A stretch of DNA of 64,000 nt, from NCBI GenBank assembly GCA_947581855.1, contig CANPVZ010000018.1, positions 23,523 to 87,522 of the forward strand, read 5' to 3'. This stretch comes from an uncultured Phocaeicola sp. (GTDB lineage Bacteria > Bacteroidota > Bacteroidia > Bacteroidales > Bacteroidaceae). The translations under genes were made by a program, and so were the position numbers. Below, in pieces: positions 18,902 through 28,367 of this stretch (position 1 is the stretch's first letter; each line of letters begins with the position of its first letter). Under the pieces are notes generated by a model that worked only from the letters and a program-made list of their open reading frames with translations, ran no database searches and had not been told where the DNA came from.

Positions 18902-19681
18902 TTAAGAGTATATATTATTTACTGTTCTCGAATTCCACTCTCCACATTTCGCCTGTATCTTTCCATAGAGAATTGATGGCAGAGTAGCTTTTTGCAGTGG
19001 CTCTTCTTTTTGTTGCTCTGTGTTATAGTTGTAAAAGAACCATACGCTGTAATAAGCCCTTCCGTTATGTTTCGAAACGGAATCATATAAGTCGTCCAAC
19101 TGATAGGGGCATTCTGTTATTGTATAGTTCCCATCGGGGCGGTAACAATCCGCTTCAAGATATTGAATAACTTTGGCACATTTATTTATCAATTCTTTAT
19201 AACGGGATTAATCTTTATTACGTGAATATCCGTTATAGTATTCATCCGGTCTGGGCCCTCGGTGATTGATGACGAGAAGCCATGTTTCATCGAGTCAGGT
19301 GTATCCTCTAAGGGTGCCGGTATTCAGATCGAAATCAACAGAAGCTGAAACCTCATCTGATGGGTGGCTCATTTTTGTATTAGAATTCACATTTGGAAAG
19401 AAAGTCAGCTTGAGCAGGTTCTTTTCGCTATCGGCAAAATGCTTTTCTGAACGAAGTTGCTTATCTTCTTGTTCAAAAGTTGTATTGGTAAACTGGTGGA
19501 GAAGTCCTTTGCGGTTAAATTCGGACATATGTCTGATTAGTATGTCTTGTCCTTGTTCTAACGTATAAACTTCCTTTTCTGACTCTGACATGTTTTTCCA
19601 TTCTTGAAAGCCGTCTTGTGCTGTAAAGGGAAGTATGCCGAAAAGGAAATTTAGAATGAATGTAAGATTAATTTGTTCCAT
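18902..19681 (-). pseudogene. Unknown gene broken by two in-frame stops
   Basis: The track shows two ORFs (19295-19681 and 18902-19192), but they lie in one frame: 260 codons from ATG 19681 to TAA 18902, interrupted by TGA (about 19292-19294) and TAA (about 19208-19210). The readable protein starts MEQINLTFILNFLFGILPFTAQ, a likely signal peptide, and continues through FSD-like polar sequence into LDETWLLVINHRGPRPDEYY between the stops. The intact sequence between and after the stops argues for recent loss. No family was recognised. It lies 14 bp after the Vat-like acetyltransferase on the same strand. Confidence 0.65.
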
Positions 19682-19695
19682 TGTACATATAATTG

Positions 19696-20322
19696 TTATA
19701 TAATTATTAATTCATCTATATTGCCTGACTGTATTGCCGGAATAGCACGTCTAATCTTTTCTACGGGCCAGTTCCACCACTGCAATTTCTGTAGCTTGAT
19801 AATAACCTCACGACTGAACCGTTTACGGATTTCCGTTGCCGGGACTCCTCCGACAATCGTATAAGGTTCGATATCTTTTGTCACGACTGCCCTTGCACCG
19901 ATAATAGCTCCATCGCCAATATGTACACCTGCCATAATTACTGCTTCAAATCCTATCCATACATCGTTGCCTATTACGATGTCGCCTTTGTTATCCCAAG
20001 CGGAAGCTACACTTACCTTATCCTGTCCCCAATCTTCATAAAATAGTGGGAACGTGTAAGTAGATAAGGATTTTAGTGTATGATTAGCGCAATTGAACAG
20101 GAACTTCGCTCCACAAGCAATGGAACAGAACTTACCGATTATTAGCCGTTCGTGATTAATGGGATAATGATACAATACGTTGTTTTGTTCGAACAAACGA
20201 GGGTCTGAAATAAAGTCATTGTAAATTGTATAATCGCCAATCTCAATGGACGCATCTTTTACTACGGCGTTCAGATATATTGTTTGCATATCACGGGTGC
20301 GAGGGTATATTTTCTTCATCAT
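19696..20322 (-). CDS. Vat-like O-acetyltransferase (xenobiotic acetyltransferase family)
   Basis: A 208-residue hexapeptide-repeat acetyltransferase closely patterned on streptogramin A acetyltransferases (Vat) and CatB. Shared features are LYHYPINHERLIIGKFCSIACG, the catalytic-His region FNCANHTLKSLSTYTFPLF, GDIVIGNDVWIG, and the typical ending WWNWPVEKI. By family it acetylates a hydroxyl group of a small molecule using acetyl-CoA in the cytoplasm. Whether it modifies streptogramins, chloramphenicol or a natural metabolite cannot be told; many chromosomal members have no proven drug substrate. A CatA-like gene lies 314 bp upstream on the same strand. Confidence 0.82.
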   Translation of the reverse strand: MMKKIYPRTRDMQTIYLNAVVKDASIEIGDYTIYNDFISDPRLFEQNNVLYHYPINHERLIIGKFCSIACGAKFLFNCANHTLKSLSTYTFPLFYEDWGQDKVSVASAWDNKGDIVIGNDVWIGFEAVIMAGVHIGDGAIIGARAVVTKDIEPYTIVGGVPATEIRKRFSREVIIKLQKLQWWNWPVEKIRRAIPAIQSGNIDELIII

Positions 20323-20636
20323 AGCTTTCTTTTTTAGTATTGTTTATATTTGAGATAAATATCCTAAACGGATAATCCATAAGGATCCGATCTGGTGGAT
20401 ACTTACGATATAATAAGCCATGCTGCTTTTTTACAGCATAACGTTTTGTAAATGTGAATAGGAAATAATGATAAAACATTCACAGGCAAACCTAAAATAT
20501 AAGCTTGTCTATTGCTGAATAGCATTAATCGAAAGTGCCATTCACCTGGGTAGCTATATGCATAATTGCCATTTCATATTATTGAACAACGAGGTATTTC
20601 TTATTACTTTTACAAAGATAGTGCTTTTTCCACAAC
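20323..20636. other. Intergenic gap between the two acetyltransferase genes
   Basis: 314 bases with no supported gene. One small stem-loop (ATGCTG, eight-base T-rich loop, CAGCAT) lies near 20418-20440. The rest is AT-rich. Confidence 0.5.
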
Positions 20637-21260
20637 TTATATCCTCAGACTGTCAATTTCTTTCTGCAAAATATCAAGGAAATTGGCAGCATGGGCACCG
20701 TCCATCTGCGTGTGGTGGAACTGGAAAGATACGGTCAGTGTTGTTTTGAACCATCTTCTGCGGTATTTACCCCATATCATGAACGGGTTGTTGAAGATTC
20801 CGCTGTACATTCCTACTGCGCCGTCAATGTCGAACTGCGCCAGTACGGAGGTCCCGATGACCATACTGTCCGGTAGGTCGTGGTTCTCGCACGATTCGGT
20901 AACTTGACAGGTAAGTCGCAGATAATTGGTATTGAAAGTCGGTAAGTCTTCCGAAAAAGGAATGTCGCATGAGCTGACTTCTCCTTCCTTGTTGGCAACG
21001 ATGGTATTGATGGCTATGCGGTCGTACTGAATTAGTTTGTCACCTACGGGAAGCAGATAGAATTCTTTTACTTGATTTGCCGCCCGTCCGATACACCAGC
21101 ACATCAGCATATTGAACTTTAGGCCTCGCTTACGGCTAAGGCGAACAAGACGGGACACATTGAGCGTCTTGAAAAACGTGACCATTGGCATAGGAGCCTT
21201 CATCCACATCTCAAATGCGTAGGCACGGGTGGTTTCTTGGGGATTTACTTCTTTCATCAT
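20637..21260 (-). CDS. CatA-like chloramphenicol acetyltransferase family protein
   Basis: A 207-residue protein of the trimeric CAT fold. The family's catalytic motif HHxxxDGxH appears as FHHTQMDGAHAA near the C-terminus (about residue 184), preceded by a FNNPFMIWGKY segment equivalent to the CAT substrate region. The N-terminus (YAFEMWMKAPMPMV) is short compared with classical CatA. Chloramphenicol activity is not established for this branch; the histidine and aspartate are conserved, but the surrounding residues differ from the HHAxxDGFH form of resistance enzymes. It is 140 bp downstream of pfkA on the same strand and may have its own promoter. Confidence 0.78.
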   Translation of the reverse strand: MMKEVNPQETTRAYAFEMWMKAPMPMVTFFKTLNVSRLVRLSRKRGLKFNMLMCWCIGRAANQVKEFYLLPVGDKLIQYDRIAINTIVANKEGEVSSCDIPFSEDLPTFNTNYLRLTCQVTESCENHDLPDSMVIGTSVLAQFDIDGAVGMYSGIFNNPFMIWGKYRRRWFKTTLTVSFQFHHTQMDGAHAANFLDILQKEIDSLRI

Positions 21261-21400
21261 CTTTATTTTACGGCAAAGTTACATCAAGAGGTTCATGCAG
21301 CATAGAAGAAAAAAGACATTTTGGAATGGAATCTTAGTTATGAGTTTCGGGCGAAGTCTTCCTTTTCTATCAGATCGATTTCAGTGTATATGGAAAAGAG

Positions 21401-22420
21401 TTATCCGAAACAAATCCCCATCTTTCGTCCCTCCACAATCAAATCGTGGTCTTCAGGAACAAGCTTAAGTTTGCCTCCGACTTCCTCCAACGGTACAGAA
21501 GTGATGGCATCGCCGCAGAGAGAAACCATTCGTCCGAACCGGCCTGTAGCTATCAATTCTGTAGCATGACCACCCATGCGAGTTGCCAGATTGCGGTCGA
21601 AAGAAGTGGGACTACCGCCCCGTTGGATATATCCGAGAACCGTCTCGCGGGTTTCGAACCCCGTTTCATATTCTATTTCTTGGGCTATGTATTCGCCCGC
21701 CCGCTTTTTACCTTCAGGGTCTGTAGCGATACCTTCTCCCACTACTACAATACTGTAAGGTTTCCCTTTTTTCAAACGGTTCATGATGGTGTTGCCTATA
21801 TTGTGTATATTGTACGGAAGTTCGGGAAGCAGGATTACGTCACCTCCTCCCGCCATGCCACTATATAAGGCTATCCATCCGGCTTTATGTCCCATTACTT
21901 CGATTACCATCACCCGCTTATGTGCGCTTGCCGTAGAGTGAAGTCGGTCAATGGCATCGGTGGCGATGCTTACAGCCGTATCGAAACCGAATGACAGGTC
22001 AGTGCCCCATACATCGTTGTCTATCGTTTTAGGAACGGAAACCACATTAATGCCCATTGCCGCCATTTTTGCTGCCGACTTCTGGGTTCCGTTTCCGCCG
22101 ATACAGACTATACAATCTAATTGCATGCTATTTATATTTTTTGCTATAAGAGCTGGTTTGTCTTCGGATGTGGAAGAAGCCGGACGTTTCTTGAACGGTT
22201 TTTCGCGTGAGGTCCCTAAAATGGTGCCTCCCAAGTTAAGAAGTCCCGACATCGACTTTTCCGTAAGAGGTTCCATATCATTATCAATCAGCCCCTGAAA
22301 ACCGCTATGGATACCATATACTTCCATCCCGTAATGGTTGATGGCTGTTTTACATACGCCACGGATAGTGGCATTAATTCCGGGACAATCGCCTCCTGAA
22401 GTTAATATTCCGATTCTCAT
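21401..22420 (-). CDS. pfkA: 6-phosphofructokinase, group III-like
   Basis: Phosphorylates fructose 6-phosphate in glycolysis. The 339-residue protein has SGGDCPGINATIRG at residue 8, GGNGTQ at about residue 108, PKTIDND at about residue 130, and the GHKAGWIALYSGMAGGGD active-site region. ATP-dependent PFKs of the E. coli type have GGDGS and PGTIDND; here a Gly that favours ATP is kept, but the motif's metal-binding Asp is Asn and the PGTIDND Gly is Lys, a mix typical of the group III family. ATP is therefore the likely phosphate donor, with pyrophosphate not excluded. It is divergent from the GH3-like gene. Confidence 0.9.
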   Translation of the reverse strand: MRIGILTSGGDCPGINATIRGVCKTAINHYGMEVYGIHSGFQGLIDNDMEPLTEKSMSGLLNLGGTILGTSREKPFKKRPASSTSEDKPALIAKNINSMQLDCIVCIGGNGTQKSAAKMAAMGINVVSVPKTIDNDVWGTDLSFGFDTAVSIATDAIDRLHSTASAHKRVMVIEVMGHKAGWIALYSGMAGGGDVILLPELPYNIHNIGNTIMNRLKKGKPYSIVVVGEGIATDPEGKKRAGEYIAQEIEYETGFETRETVLGYIQRGGSPTSFDRNLATRMGGHATELIATGRFGRMVSLCGDAITSVPLEEVGGKLKLVPEDHDLIVEGRKMGICFG

Positions 22421-22489
22421 GCTTTTAGTGTATTTTTTATGTATACGTTAAAACTTTGCGTAAAGATAGGTATTTTCAAAACTTTGCGC

Positions 22490-22497
22490 TACTTTTG
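22490..22497 (+). promoter_or_regulatory. Bacteroidetes -7 promoter box for the GH3-like gene
   Basis: TACTTTTG matches TAnnTTTG and lies 37 bases before the ATG at 22535. A -33 TTTG at normal spacing was not found. Confidence 0.4.
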
Positions 22498-22534
22498 CCT
22501 CATAAAAGAACTTTAGAGTTACAATAAAATTAAG

Positions 22535-24049
22535 ATGAATTCTACCCGATTAATAGGAAAACTATTTGTTCCCCGTCAGAAAGCTATTGATTCATATGCA
22601 GTTAAACCTGCGGAAATTCAACATAAAGTGTTTCGTCATCTTATTACGAAAGCGGCGGATACCGAGTGGGGCGTGCATCATAACTATGCCCAGATACAAA
22701 ATTATGAAGAGTATCGGCAACAAGTTCCTGTGCAGACGTATGATGATATAAAACCTTATGTAGAGCGTATGCGCCATGGCGAGAGCGATGTGTTGTGGCC
22801 AGGAAAAATAGGTTGGTATGCCAAATCCTCCGGCACGACGAATGATAAGAGTAAATTTATTCCTGTCAGTAAGGAAGGTTTGCACGATGTACATTATGCC
22901 GGTGGAGCCGATTGCGTGGCCTCTTATTTACGTAATTATCCGGAGAGTCGCTTCTTTTCGGGAAAAGGACTGATTCTTGGCGGTAGCCATGCGCCTAACT
23001 ATAATCTGAAAGACAGTTTGGTAGGCGATTTATCTGCTATCTTGATCCAGAACGTTAGTCCGCTGGTGAATTTTATCAGGGTGCCGAGTAAGCATATTGC
23101 TTTGTTGAGCGACTTTGAGGAAAAGATGGAGAAAATTGCTCGTAGTACGATAAATGTGAATGTGACAAATCTTTCGGGGGTGCCCTCGTGGATGTTGGCT
23201 GTGCTGAAACGGGTGTTGGAGATTACAGGTAAAACCGGATTGGAGGAGGTTTGGCCCAATCTGGAAGTCTTCTTTCATGGCGGTATTAGTTTCGTGCCTT
23301 ATCGTGAACTCTACAAGCAGTTAATTTGTAGCGATAAGATGCATTATGTGGAAACCTATAATGCGAGTGAAGGATTCTTCGGTGTGCAAACCGATCCGAC
23401 CACTTCTTCCATGACACTGATGATTGATTATGGGGTTTTCTATGAATTCATGCCGATGGAGGAATTCGGCAAGGATAATCCGCAAGTCGTTCCGCTTGAA
23501 GGAGTGGAACTAAATAAAAATTATGCCATGCTGATTAGCACTACATGTGGCTTATGGCGATATATGATTGGCGATACGGTAAAGTTTACCAACAAAAAGC
23601 CTTATCAGTTTGTTATAACGGGTAGAACCAAGCATTATATCAATGCATTTGGGGAAGAACTTATTGTGGATAACGCCGAGAAAGGTCTGGCTCGTGCTTG
23701 TGCTGAGACGGGTGCTCATGTGCTTGATTATACAGCTGCTCCGGTGTTTATGGACGCCAATGCCAAATGTCGTCACCAGTGGTTGATAGAGTTCGAGAAG
23801 AAACCCGATTCTCTGGCTCATTTTGCTGATGTGCTCGATAAAGCGTTACAAGAGATTAATTCCGATTATGAGGCGAAACGTTATAAGAACGTTACGTTGC
23901 AACCTTTGGAAGTGATTCCGGCACGGGTGAATTTATTCCACGACTGGCTGAAGAATAAAGGCAAGTTGGGTGGACAGCATAAGGTACCTCGTTTGAGCAA
24001 TACGCGTGAATACATGGATGAACTGATTCTTTTGAATAATGAAGAGTAA
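22535..24049 (+). CDS. GH3 auxin-responsive promoter family adenylating enzyme
   Basis: A 504-residue member of the acyl-adenylate-forming superfamily named after plant GH3 amino-acid conjugases. The ATP-binding P-loop-like motif is AKSSGTTNDKSKF (about residue 92), and the GH3 motifs YNASEGFFG (about residue 276) and YMIGDTVKF (about 346) plus ITGRTKHYINAFGEEL (about 364) are all present. The C-terminal small domain ends with LGGQHKVPRLSN, typical of bacterial members. In plants these enzymes link carboxylic acids to amino acids; the bacterial substrate is unknown. It is transcribed alone, divergently from pfkA. Confidence 0.88.
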   Translation: MNSTRLIGKLFVPRQKAIDSYAVKPAEIQHKVFRHLITKAADTEWGVHHNYAQIQNYEEYRQQVPVQTYDDIKPYVERMRHGESDVLWPGKIGWYAKSSGTTNDKSKFIPVSKEGLHDVHYAGGADCVASYLRNYPESRFFSGKGLILGGSHAPNYNLKDSLVGDLSAILIQNVSPLVNFIRVPSKHIALLSDFEEKMEKIARSTINVNVTNLSGVPSWMLAVLKRVLEITGKTGLEEVWPNLEVFFHGGISFVPYRELYKQLICSDKMHYVETYNASEGFFGVQTDPTTSSMTLMIDYGVFYEFMPMEEFGKDNPQVVPLEGVELNKNYAMLISTTCGLWRYMIGDTVKFTNKKPYQFVITGRTKHYINAFGEELIVDNAEKGLARACAETGAHVLDYTAAPVFMDANAKCRHQWLIEFEKKPDSLAHFADVLDKALQEINSDYEAKRYKNVTLQPLEVIPARVNLFHDWLKNKGKLGGQHKVPRLSNTREYMDELILLNNEE

Positions 24050-24254
24050 AGAAAGAAGTTTGTTTCGCTTGGAATATAAAGACGAAGATAAAGAAGTTGG
24101 CAGCTTGCATGCAGGCTTAGGATTTAAATCTTATTAAATGGATAATTGAAAAAAGAAATGCTTCGACGGACTAACCAACTAATAGGCATCAATTGATAGG
24201 ATGTTCTGTTGGAATACATATCCGAAGGATAATTTTCAATTAAAGAAAAATAAT

Positions 24255-26189
24255 ATGGATAGAAAGAGGCTTATTAAAAAGTGGACGGGAGGAATCGTAT
24301 TTGTTCTTCTTATCGTGTTGTACTCTTGCGCCAGCATCGGTACACCGGATGGAGGCATGTATGATGAAACACCGCCAAAGGTGATAAAAACCTCGCCCGC
24401 GCCATATGCGGTAAACAGCAAGAATAAGAAAATATCTATCGAGTTCGACGAGTATATAAAGCTGGAAAAAGCTAATGAGAAAGTAGTGGTATCTCCTCCT
24501 CAGCTCGAAGCGCCTGAAATAAAGGTAAGTGGTAAGAAAGTAGAGGTGGAGTTGATGGATACACTTAAAGCAAATACTACCTATACGATAGATTTTTCTG
24601 ATGCTATAGTCGACAATAATGAAGGAAACCCTTTGGGTGATTTCGCTTTTACGTTCTCTACGGGTGAGGCAATTGATACTTTGCAGGTTTCTGGAACAGT
24701 ATTAGATGCTTCAAATTTGGAACCGGTAAAGGGCATGTTGGTAGGATTGTATTCTAATTTGGCCGATTCGGCTTTTGTCACGTTGCCTTTCGAAAGAGTG
24801 GCCCGTACGGATAGCAAGGGACGATTTACTATTCGTGGAATTGCTCCCGGGACCTATCATATCTATGGGCTCATGGACATTAACCAAAATTTTATTTTTG
24901 ATCAGAAGACGGAAATGATTGCGTTTACCGATGAGATGATTGTACCTACTTCTGAACTGGCCATAAAACCTGATACCATATGGAAGGACACGCTTACTAT
25001 CGATACCGTCAAGCAGGTACAGTATACTCATTTTATGCCGGATAATATTGTGTTACGGGCATTTAAAGAAGCTCCCGTTACCCGGTATATGGTGAAGAAC
25101 GAGCGGTTATTGCCTCCCAAATTTTCTTTCTACTTCTCCGTTCCGGCAGATACGTTGCCTACCGTAGAGGGATTGAACTTCGACGAGAGGAACGCATTTA
25201 TAATAGAACATAGTCTGCATAATGATACGGTCCACTATTGGATTAAAGATTCATTGGTATATAATCTTGATACACTGGCTATAAAAGTTTCTTATCTTTT
25301 TACCGATACGTTAGGGAAATTGGTTCCTCGTACGGATACTTTGGAATTGGCAGCGAAGACAAACCGTGCCAAGTTGAAAAAAGAGGCGGAGCAGAAACTG
25401 GAAGACTGGAAGAAAGAGCTGAAAAAGAAAAAGAGAAAGGGGGAAATGAATGATACGTTGCCACCTGTTGAATTCCTTAAAGTGAAGGTGGATGCTCCTT
25501 CGGCATTTGATTTGACGCGGAATGTAACTATCGATTTTGAGGAACCTTTGAGTGTATTCGATACTGCGGCAATTCATTTGATGCAGAAAGTGGATACGCT
25601 TTGGCACGATATTCCCTACGAAATAGAAAAAAATGAGCGTACCAACCGCAACTATACACTTTATGCCGAATGGCGTCCGGAGCAGGAATATAAATTAGTT
25701 ATTGACTCCTTGGCATTTACAGGATTATATGGAGCCTTTTCCGATAAAATAGAGCAAACTATGAAAGTACGTTCGTTGGATGAATATAGCGCTTTATTCT
25801 TAAATATTCCGAAAGCGGACTCGTCTGCGGTCGTAGAGGTGCTGAATGCGCAGGACGTTCCTGTGCGCCAAGCGAAGGTAGTGAACGGAAGAGCTGATAT
25901 CTATTTCCTGCAACCGGGTAAATATTACCTTCGTCTGTTCAATGACCACAATGGAAACGGGGTGTGGGATACTGGACTGTATGCCGACAAACGTCAGGCT
26001 GAAGAGGTTTATTATTATCCTCAACCTTTGGAACTCAAAGCTATGTGGGAGGTAGAGCAGGATTGGAATCTGGATGCTGTGCCTGTTGAAAAACAAAAAC
26101 CGATAGATATTACAAAACAAAAACCTGAAGCGGAAAAGAAAACGGCAAAAAGCCGTAATGAAGAACGTATGAGGGAAAAGAATCGATAA
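24255..26189 (+). CDS. Ig-like domain lipoprotein
   Basis: A secreted 644-residue lipoprotein. The ORF track begins at 24201; the ATG at 24255 (MDRKRLIKKWTGGIVFVLLIVLYSCASIG) gives a clear lipoprotein signal with Cys at about residue 26. An N-terminal Big_5-type Ig-like domain (about residues 40-135) starts at PPKVIKTSPAPYAVN and ends at GDFAFTFSTG. Next is a carboxypeptidase-like beta domain (about 140-210, VSGTVLDASNLEPVKGM..GRFTIRGIAPGTYHIYG). A Lys/Glu-rich linker with helix (about 375-400) follows. The stop TAA overlaps the next ATG by one base, so it is coupled to the DUF3108 gene. The role in the envelope is not known. Confidence 0.85.
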   Translation: MDRKRLIKKWTGGIVFVLLIVLYSCASIGTPDGGMYDETPPKVIKTSPAPYAVNSKNKKISIEFDEYIKLEKANEKVVVSPPQLEAPEIKVSGKKVEVELMDTLKANTTYTIDFSDAIVDNNEGNPLGDFAFTFSTGEAIDTLQVSGTVLDASNLEPVKGMLVGLYSNLADSAFVTLPFERVARTDSKGRFTIRGIAPGTYHIYGLMDINQNFIFDQKTEMIAFTDEMIVPTSELAIKPDTIWKDTLTIDTVKQVQYTHFMPDNIVLRAFKEAPVTRYMVKNERLLPPKFSFYFSVPADTLPTVEGLNFDERNAFIIEHSLHNDTVHYWIKDSLVYNLDTLAIKVSYLFTDTLGKLVPRTDTLELAAKTNRAKLKKEAEQKLEDWKKELKKKKRKGEMNDTLPPVEFLKVKVDAPSAFDLTRNVTIDFEEPLSVFDTAAIHLMQKVDTLWHDIPYEIEKNERTNRNYTLYAEWRPEQEYKLVIDSLAFTGLYGAFSDKIEQTMKVRSLDEYSALFLNIPKADSSAVVEVLNAQDVPVRQAKVVNGRADIYFLQPGKYYLRLFNDHNGNGVWDTGLYADKRQAEEVYYYPQPLELKAMWEVEQDWNLDAVPVEKQKPIDITKQKPEAEKKTAKSRNEERMREKNR

Positions 26190-27007
26190 TGAGAAAATTT
26201 GTCTGGATTATATTAATAGGCGCTCTTTGTTGTGCATATTCTTTTGCACAGTGTGCTACGGAGAATCTGGCTATAAAGGCTGGTGAGAAGTTGACGTACG
26301 ATCTCCATTTTAATTGGAAATTTGTTTGGGTAAAGGCTGGTACGGCTTACATGCATACCACTTCTACCGTTTATAATTCTAAGCCTGCTTTGCGGACTTT
26401 TTTGCAAACGAAGGGAAACAAAAGATCCGATTTCTTTTTTACGATGCGCGACACGCTAGAAGCTGTCATGTCGGAGGATTTAGTACCTTATTATTTTCGC
26501 AAAGGAGCTGAAGAAGGAAAGCGTTATACTTTGGATGAGATTGTGTTTTCATATTCCAACGGATTGAGTCATATCAAGCAAAGTCGGCATCGTCGTGGAA
26601 AGGAACCGGTATTCTCCGAATTTACAGATAGCCGTTGTATTTATGATATGTTAAGCTTATTAGCTAGAGCTCGTTCGTTTGATATTTCGCATATGAAAGT
26701 AGGTGAAAAGTTAGTCTTTCCTATGGCTACCGGCACGAAAGTGGAAAATCAAACTCTGATTTACAGAGGCAAAGAAAATTTTAAAGCCGGTGATGGTACA
26801 GTATATCGTTGTTTGGTTTTTTCTTTAGTAGAATATAAAGGAGAGAAGAAAAAAGAGAAAGAGGTGATTACTTTCTATGTGACTGATGATGCTAATCACC
26901 TTCCTGTACGTTTGGATATGTATCTGAATTTTGGTAGCGCGAAGGCTTTTCTGACTCATGTTTCGGGAAATCGATATCCGCTCACTTCCATTGTGAAAAA
27001 AAAATAG
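26189..27007 (+). CDS. DUF3108 domain protein
   Basis: A 272-residue exported protein with signal peptide (MRKFVWIILIGALCCAYSFAQC). The remainder fits DUF3108: LAIKAGEKLTYDLHFNWKFVWVKAGTAYM near the start and FKAGDGTVYRCLVFSLVEY toward the end. Family members are periplasmic or outer-membrane-associated beta-rich proteins of unknown function. It is translationally coupled to the Ig-like lipoprotein upstream, with a one-base overlap of stop and start. Downstream lies decayed DNA. Confidence 0.88.
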   Translation: MRKFVWIILIGALCCAYSFAQCATENLAIKAGEKLTYDLHFNWKFVWVKAGTAYMHTTSTVYNSKPALRTFLQTKGNKRSDFFFTMRDTLEAVMSEDLVPYYFRKGAEEGKRYTLDEIVFSYSNGLSHIKQSRHRRGKEPVFSEFTDSRCIYDMLSLLARARSFDISHMKVGEKLVFPMATGTKVENQTLIYRGKENFKAGDGTVYRCLVFSLVEYKGEKKKEKEVITFYVTDDANHLPVRLDMYLNFGSAKAFLTHVSGNRYPLTSIVKKK

Positions 27008-27085
27008 GATTCGCAAATCAGGGTCGCTTAGGCAACTATCTCCAATAAAAACTTATGTGAATGTTATTTGGCTAATCAATTCTAA

Positions 27086-27664
27086 AGTAAATTGAGATAT
27101 GGCCAACCGACAGAATGGAAAGCTTCCAAGGGGATAGGTGAAGCGTTGCAGGAAACGATGTCTGAACCTTTGGCTTTGAAAAGTGTCAAAGAAACAATGG
27201 AATATTATCTGGGAACTATGGGAGAAGGGTAACCGGCTCTGGACTTTATACTGAAAAATGAAAAGGGAGAGTCTGTTTCTTTAGGTGATTTGAAAGGGAA
27301 GATTGTTTATCTGGACTTTTAGAGTGAGGGGTGTAGACCCTGTGTTCAGGAGTTCGCTTTGCAAGAGGTTTTGCATCGGAAATACGATGCTTATAATGGG
27401 CAAATTACTTATGTCTATATTTGTGTAGGAAACACGGAAAAAAGGTGGAAAGAGAGGCTTGGTAGGTATGGGTGAAAAGGTATTTTGCTTCATGCGCGGT
27501 CTCAGGAAGGCGGAGGTATTGCATCTTATCAATCCAATTCGTTTCCGTTTTATGTATTGATTGATAAGGAGGTAAGAATCGTAGAATATAGTACGCTTCG
27601 TCCTTCAAACTTGATTGATTCCCCGCCTAATATTTTAGAGCGATTGTTGAAAAAGGAGCATTGA
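27086..27664 (+). pseudogene. TlpA-like thiol-disulfide oxidoreductase pseudogene
   Basis: One frame of 193 codons contains three different stops: TAA at 27230, TAG about 27320 and TGA about 27473. Between them the protein is clearly thioredoxin-like: FILKNEKGESVSLGDLKGKIVYLDF, a stop where the W of the active site is expected, then SEGCRPCVQEF with the CxxC pair, and later FPFYVLIDKEVRI with the cis-Pro. Family members are periplasmic redox lipoproteins. Because all three stop types occur, stop recoding is unlikely. The N-terminal signal region is not found. Confidence 0.85.
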
Positions 27665-28099
27665 TATGTAAAAGCACTCATACGGAGATTTTTCTTGAAT
27701 AAATGAATAATGGTAGCCTTCAAAAAAAGTAGGTAATAGCTTGACTTTATGGCTGACGCGGTCTTGTCAGTACGCTAATCGAGTGCTCGTATAGTCCGGA
27801 AGGGAGGGGAAAGTAAGATCCCGGCATTAGACCTACCTAATTAATAGGATTACTTATTGTTTATTAATTAATCGTTGTTTCTTTATATAAAGATTCAACA
27901 TCCAAGTGTGAAACAAGGCCGTTTATTTATTGGTCCCAAGACCGACAAGTATGTTTCGTCCCCACACTTTTACATCAGAAACCAAATAGTTCCATAGGTG
28001 TCAGATCCCGTATTCGCAATAATGGTTCATTGTCTGATCCGGTTAGTTATACTAAAGTAACGGGATTAGACAAGTATAGCTAATGGCAAGTGCTACGCC
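27665..28099. other. Decayed intergenic DNA with coding-like fragments
   Basis: No intact gene. Around 27910-28080 a plus-strand reading gives short coding-like pieces, such as GRLFIGPKTDKYV and, in another frame, NNGSLSDPVSYTKVTGLDKYS, suggesting a frameshifted relic of an unrecognised gene. Confidence 0.35.
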
Positions 28100-28367
28100 T
28101 ATCACTTGTCAAGCCGTAGGCGTAGCACTTGTAGTAGTCGTAGGCTTGTGGCTTAGGAAGCCGTAGGCCTGTCATTTAGGTTAGCTGTAAACAAGTCGTG
28201 AAAATAAAAGAACGTCATTTCTTCCTCTCGGGAGTGTCATTTGACAAGGTTAAAGATGGCATTTAGGAAGGGTAAATACGTCACTTGGCATGGCTAACTA
28301 TGGCATTTAGCAAGACAAAACACCTCACTTTGCAGTGCTAAACAGGATACTTGCCGGATGCAAATCC
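28100..28367 (+). repeat. Degenerate 22-bp periodic repeat array
   Basis: From 28214 to 28367 seven consecutive 22-bp units can be aligned, with starts at 28214, 28236, 28258, 28280, 28302, 28324 and 28346 and a core near GTCATTT or GGCATTTAG. Between 28100 and 28192 related units of 22-24 bp carry GCCGTAGGC. Units diverge more than those at 6.6 kb. Confidence 0.65.

Noticed and set aside
27086-27664. Stop-codon reassignment to explain the broken TlpA frame
   Set aside because: TAA, TAG and TGA all interrupt the frame, whereas neighbouring genes use all three as normal stops.
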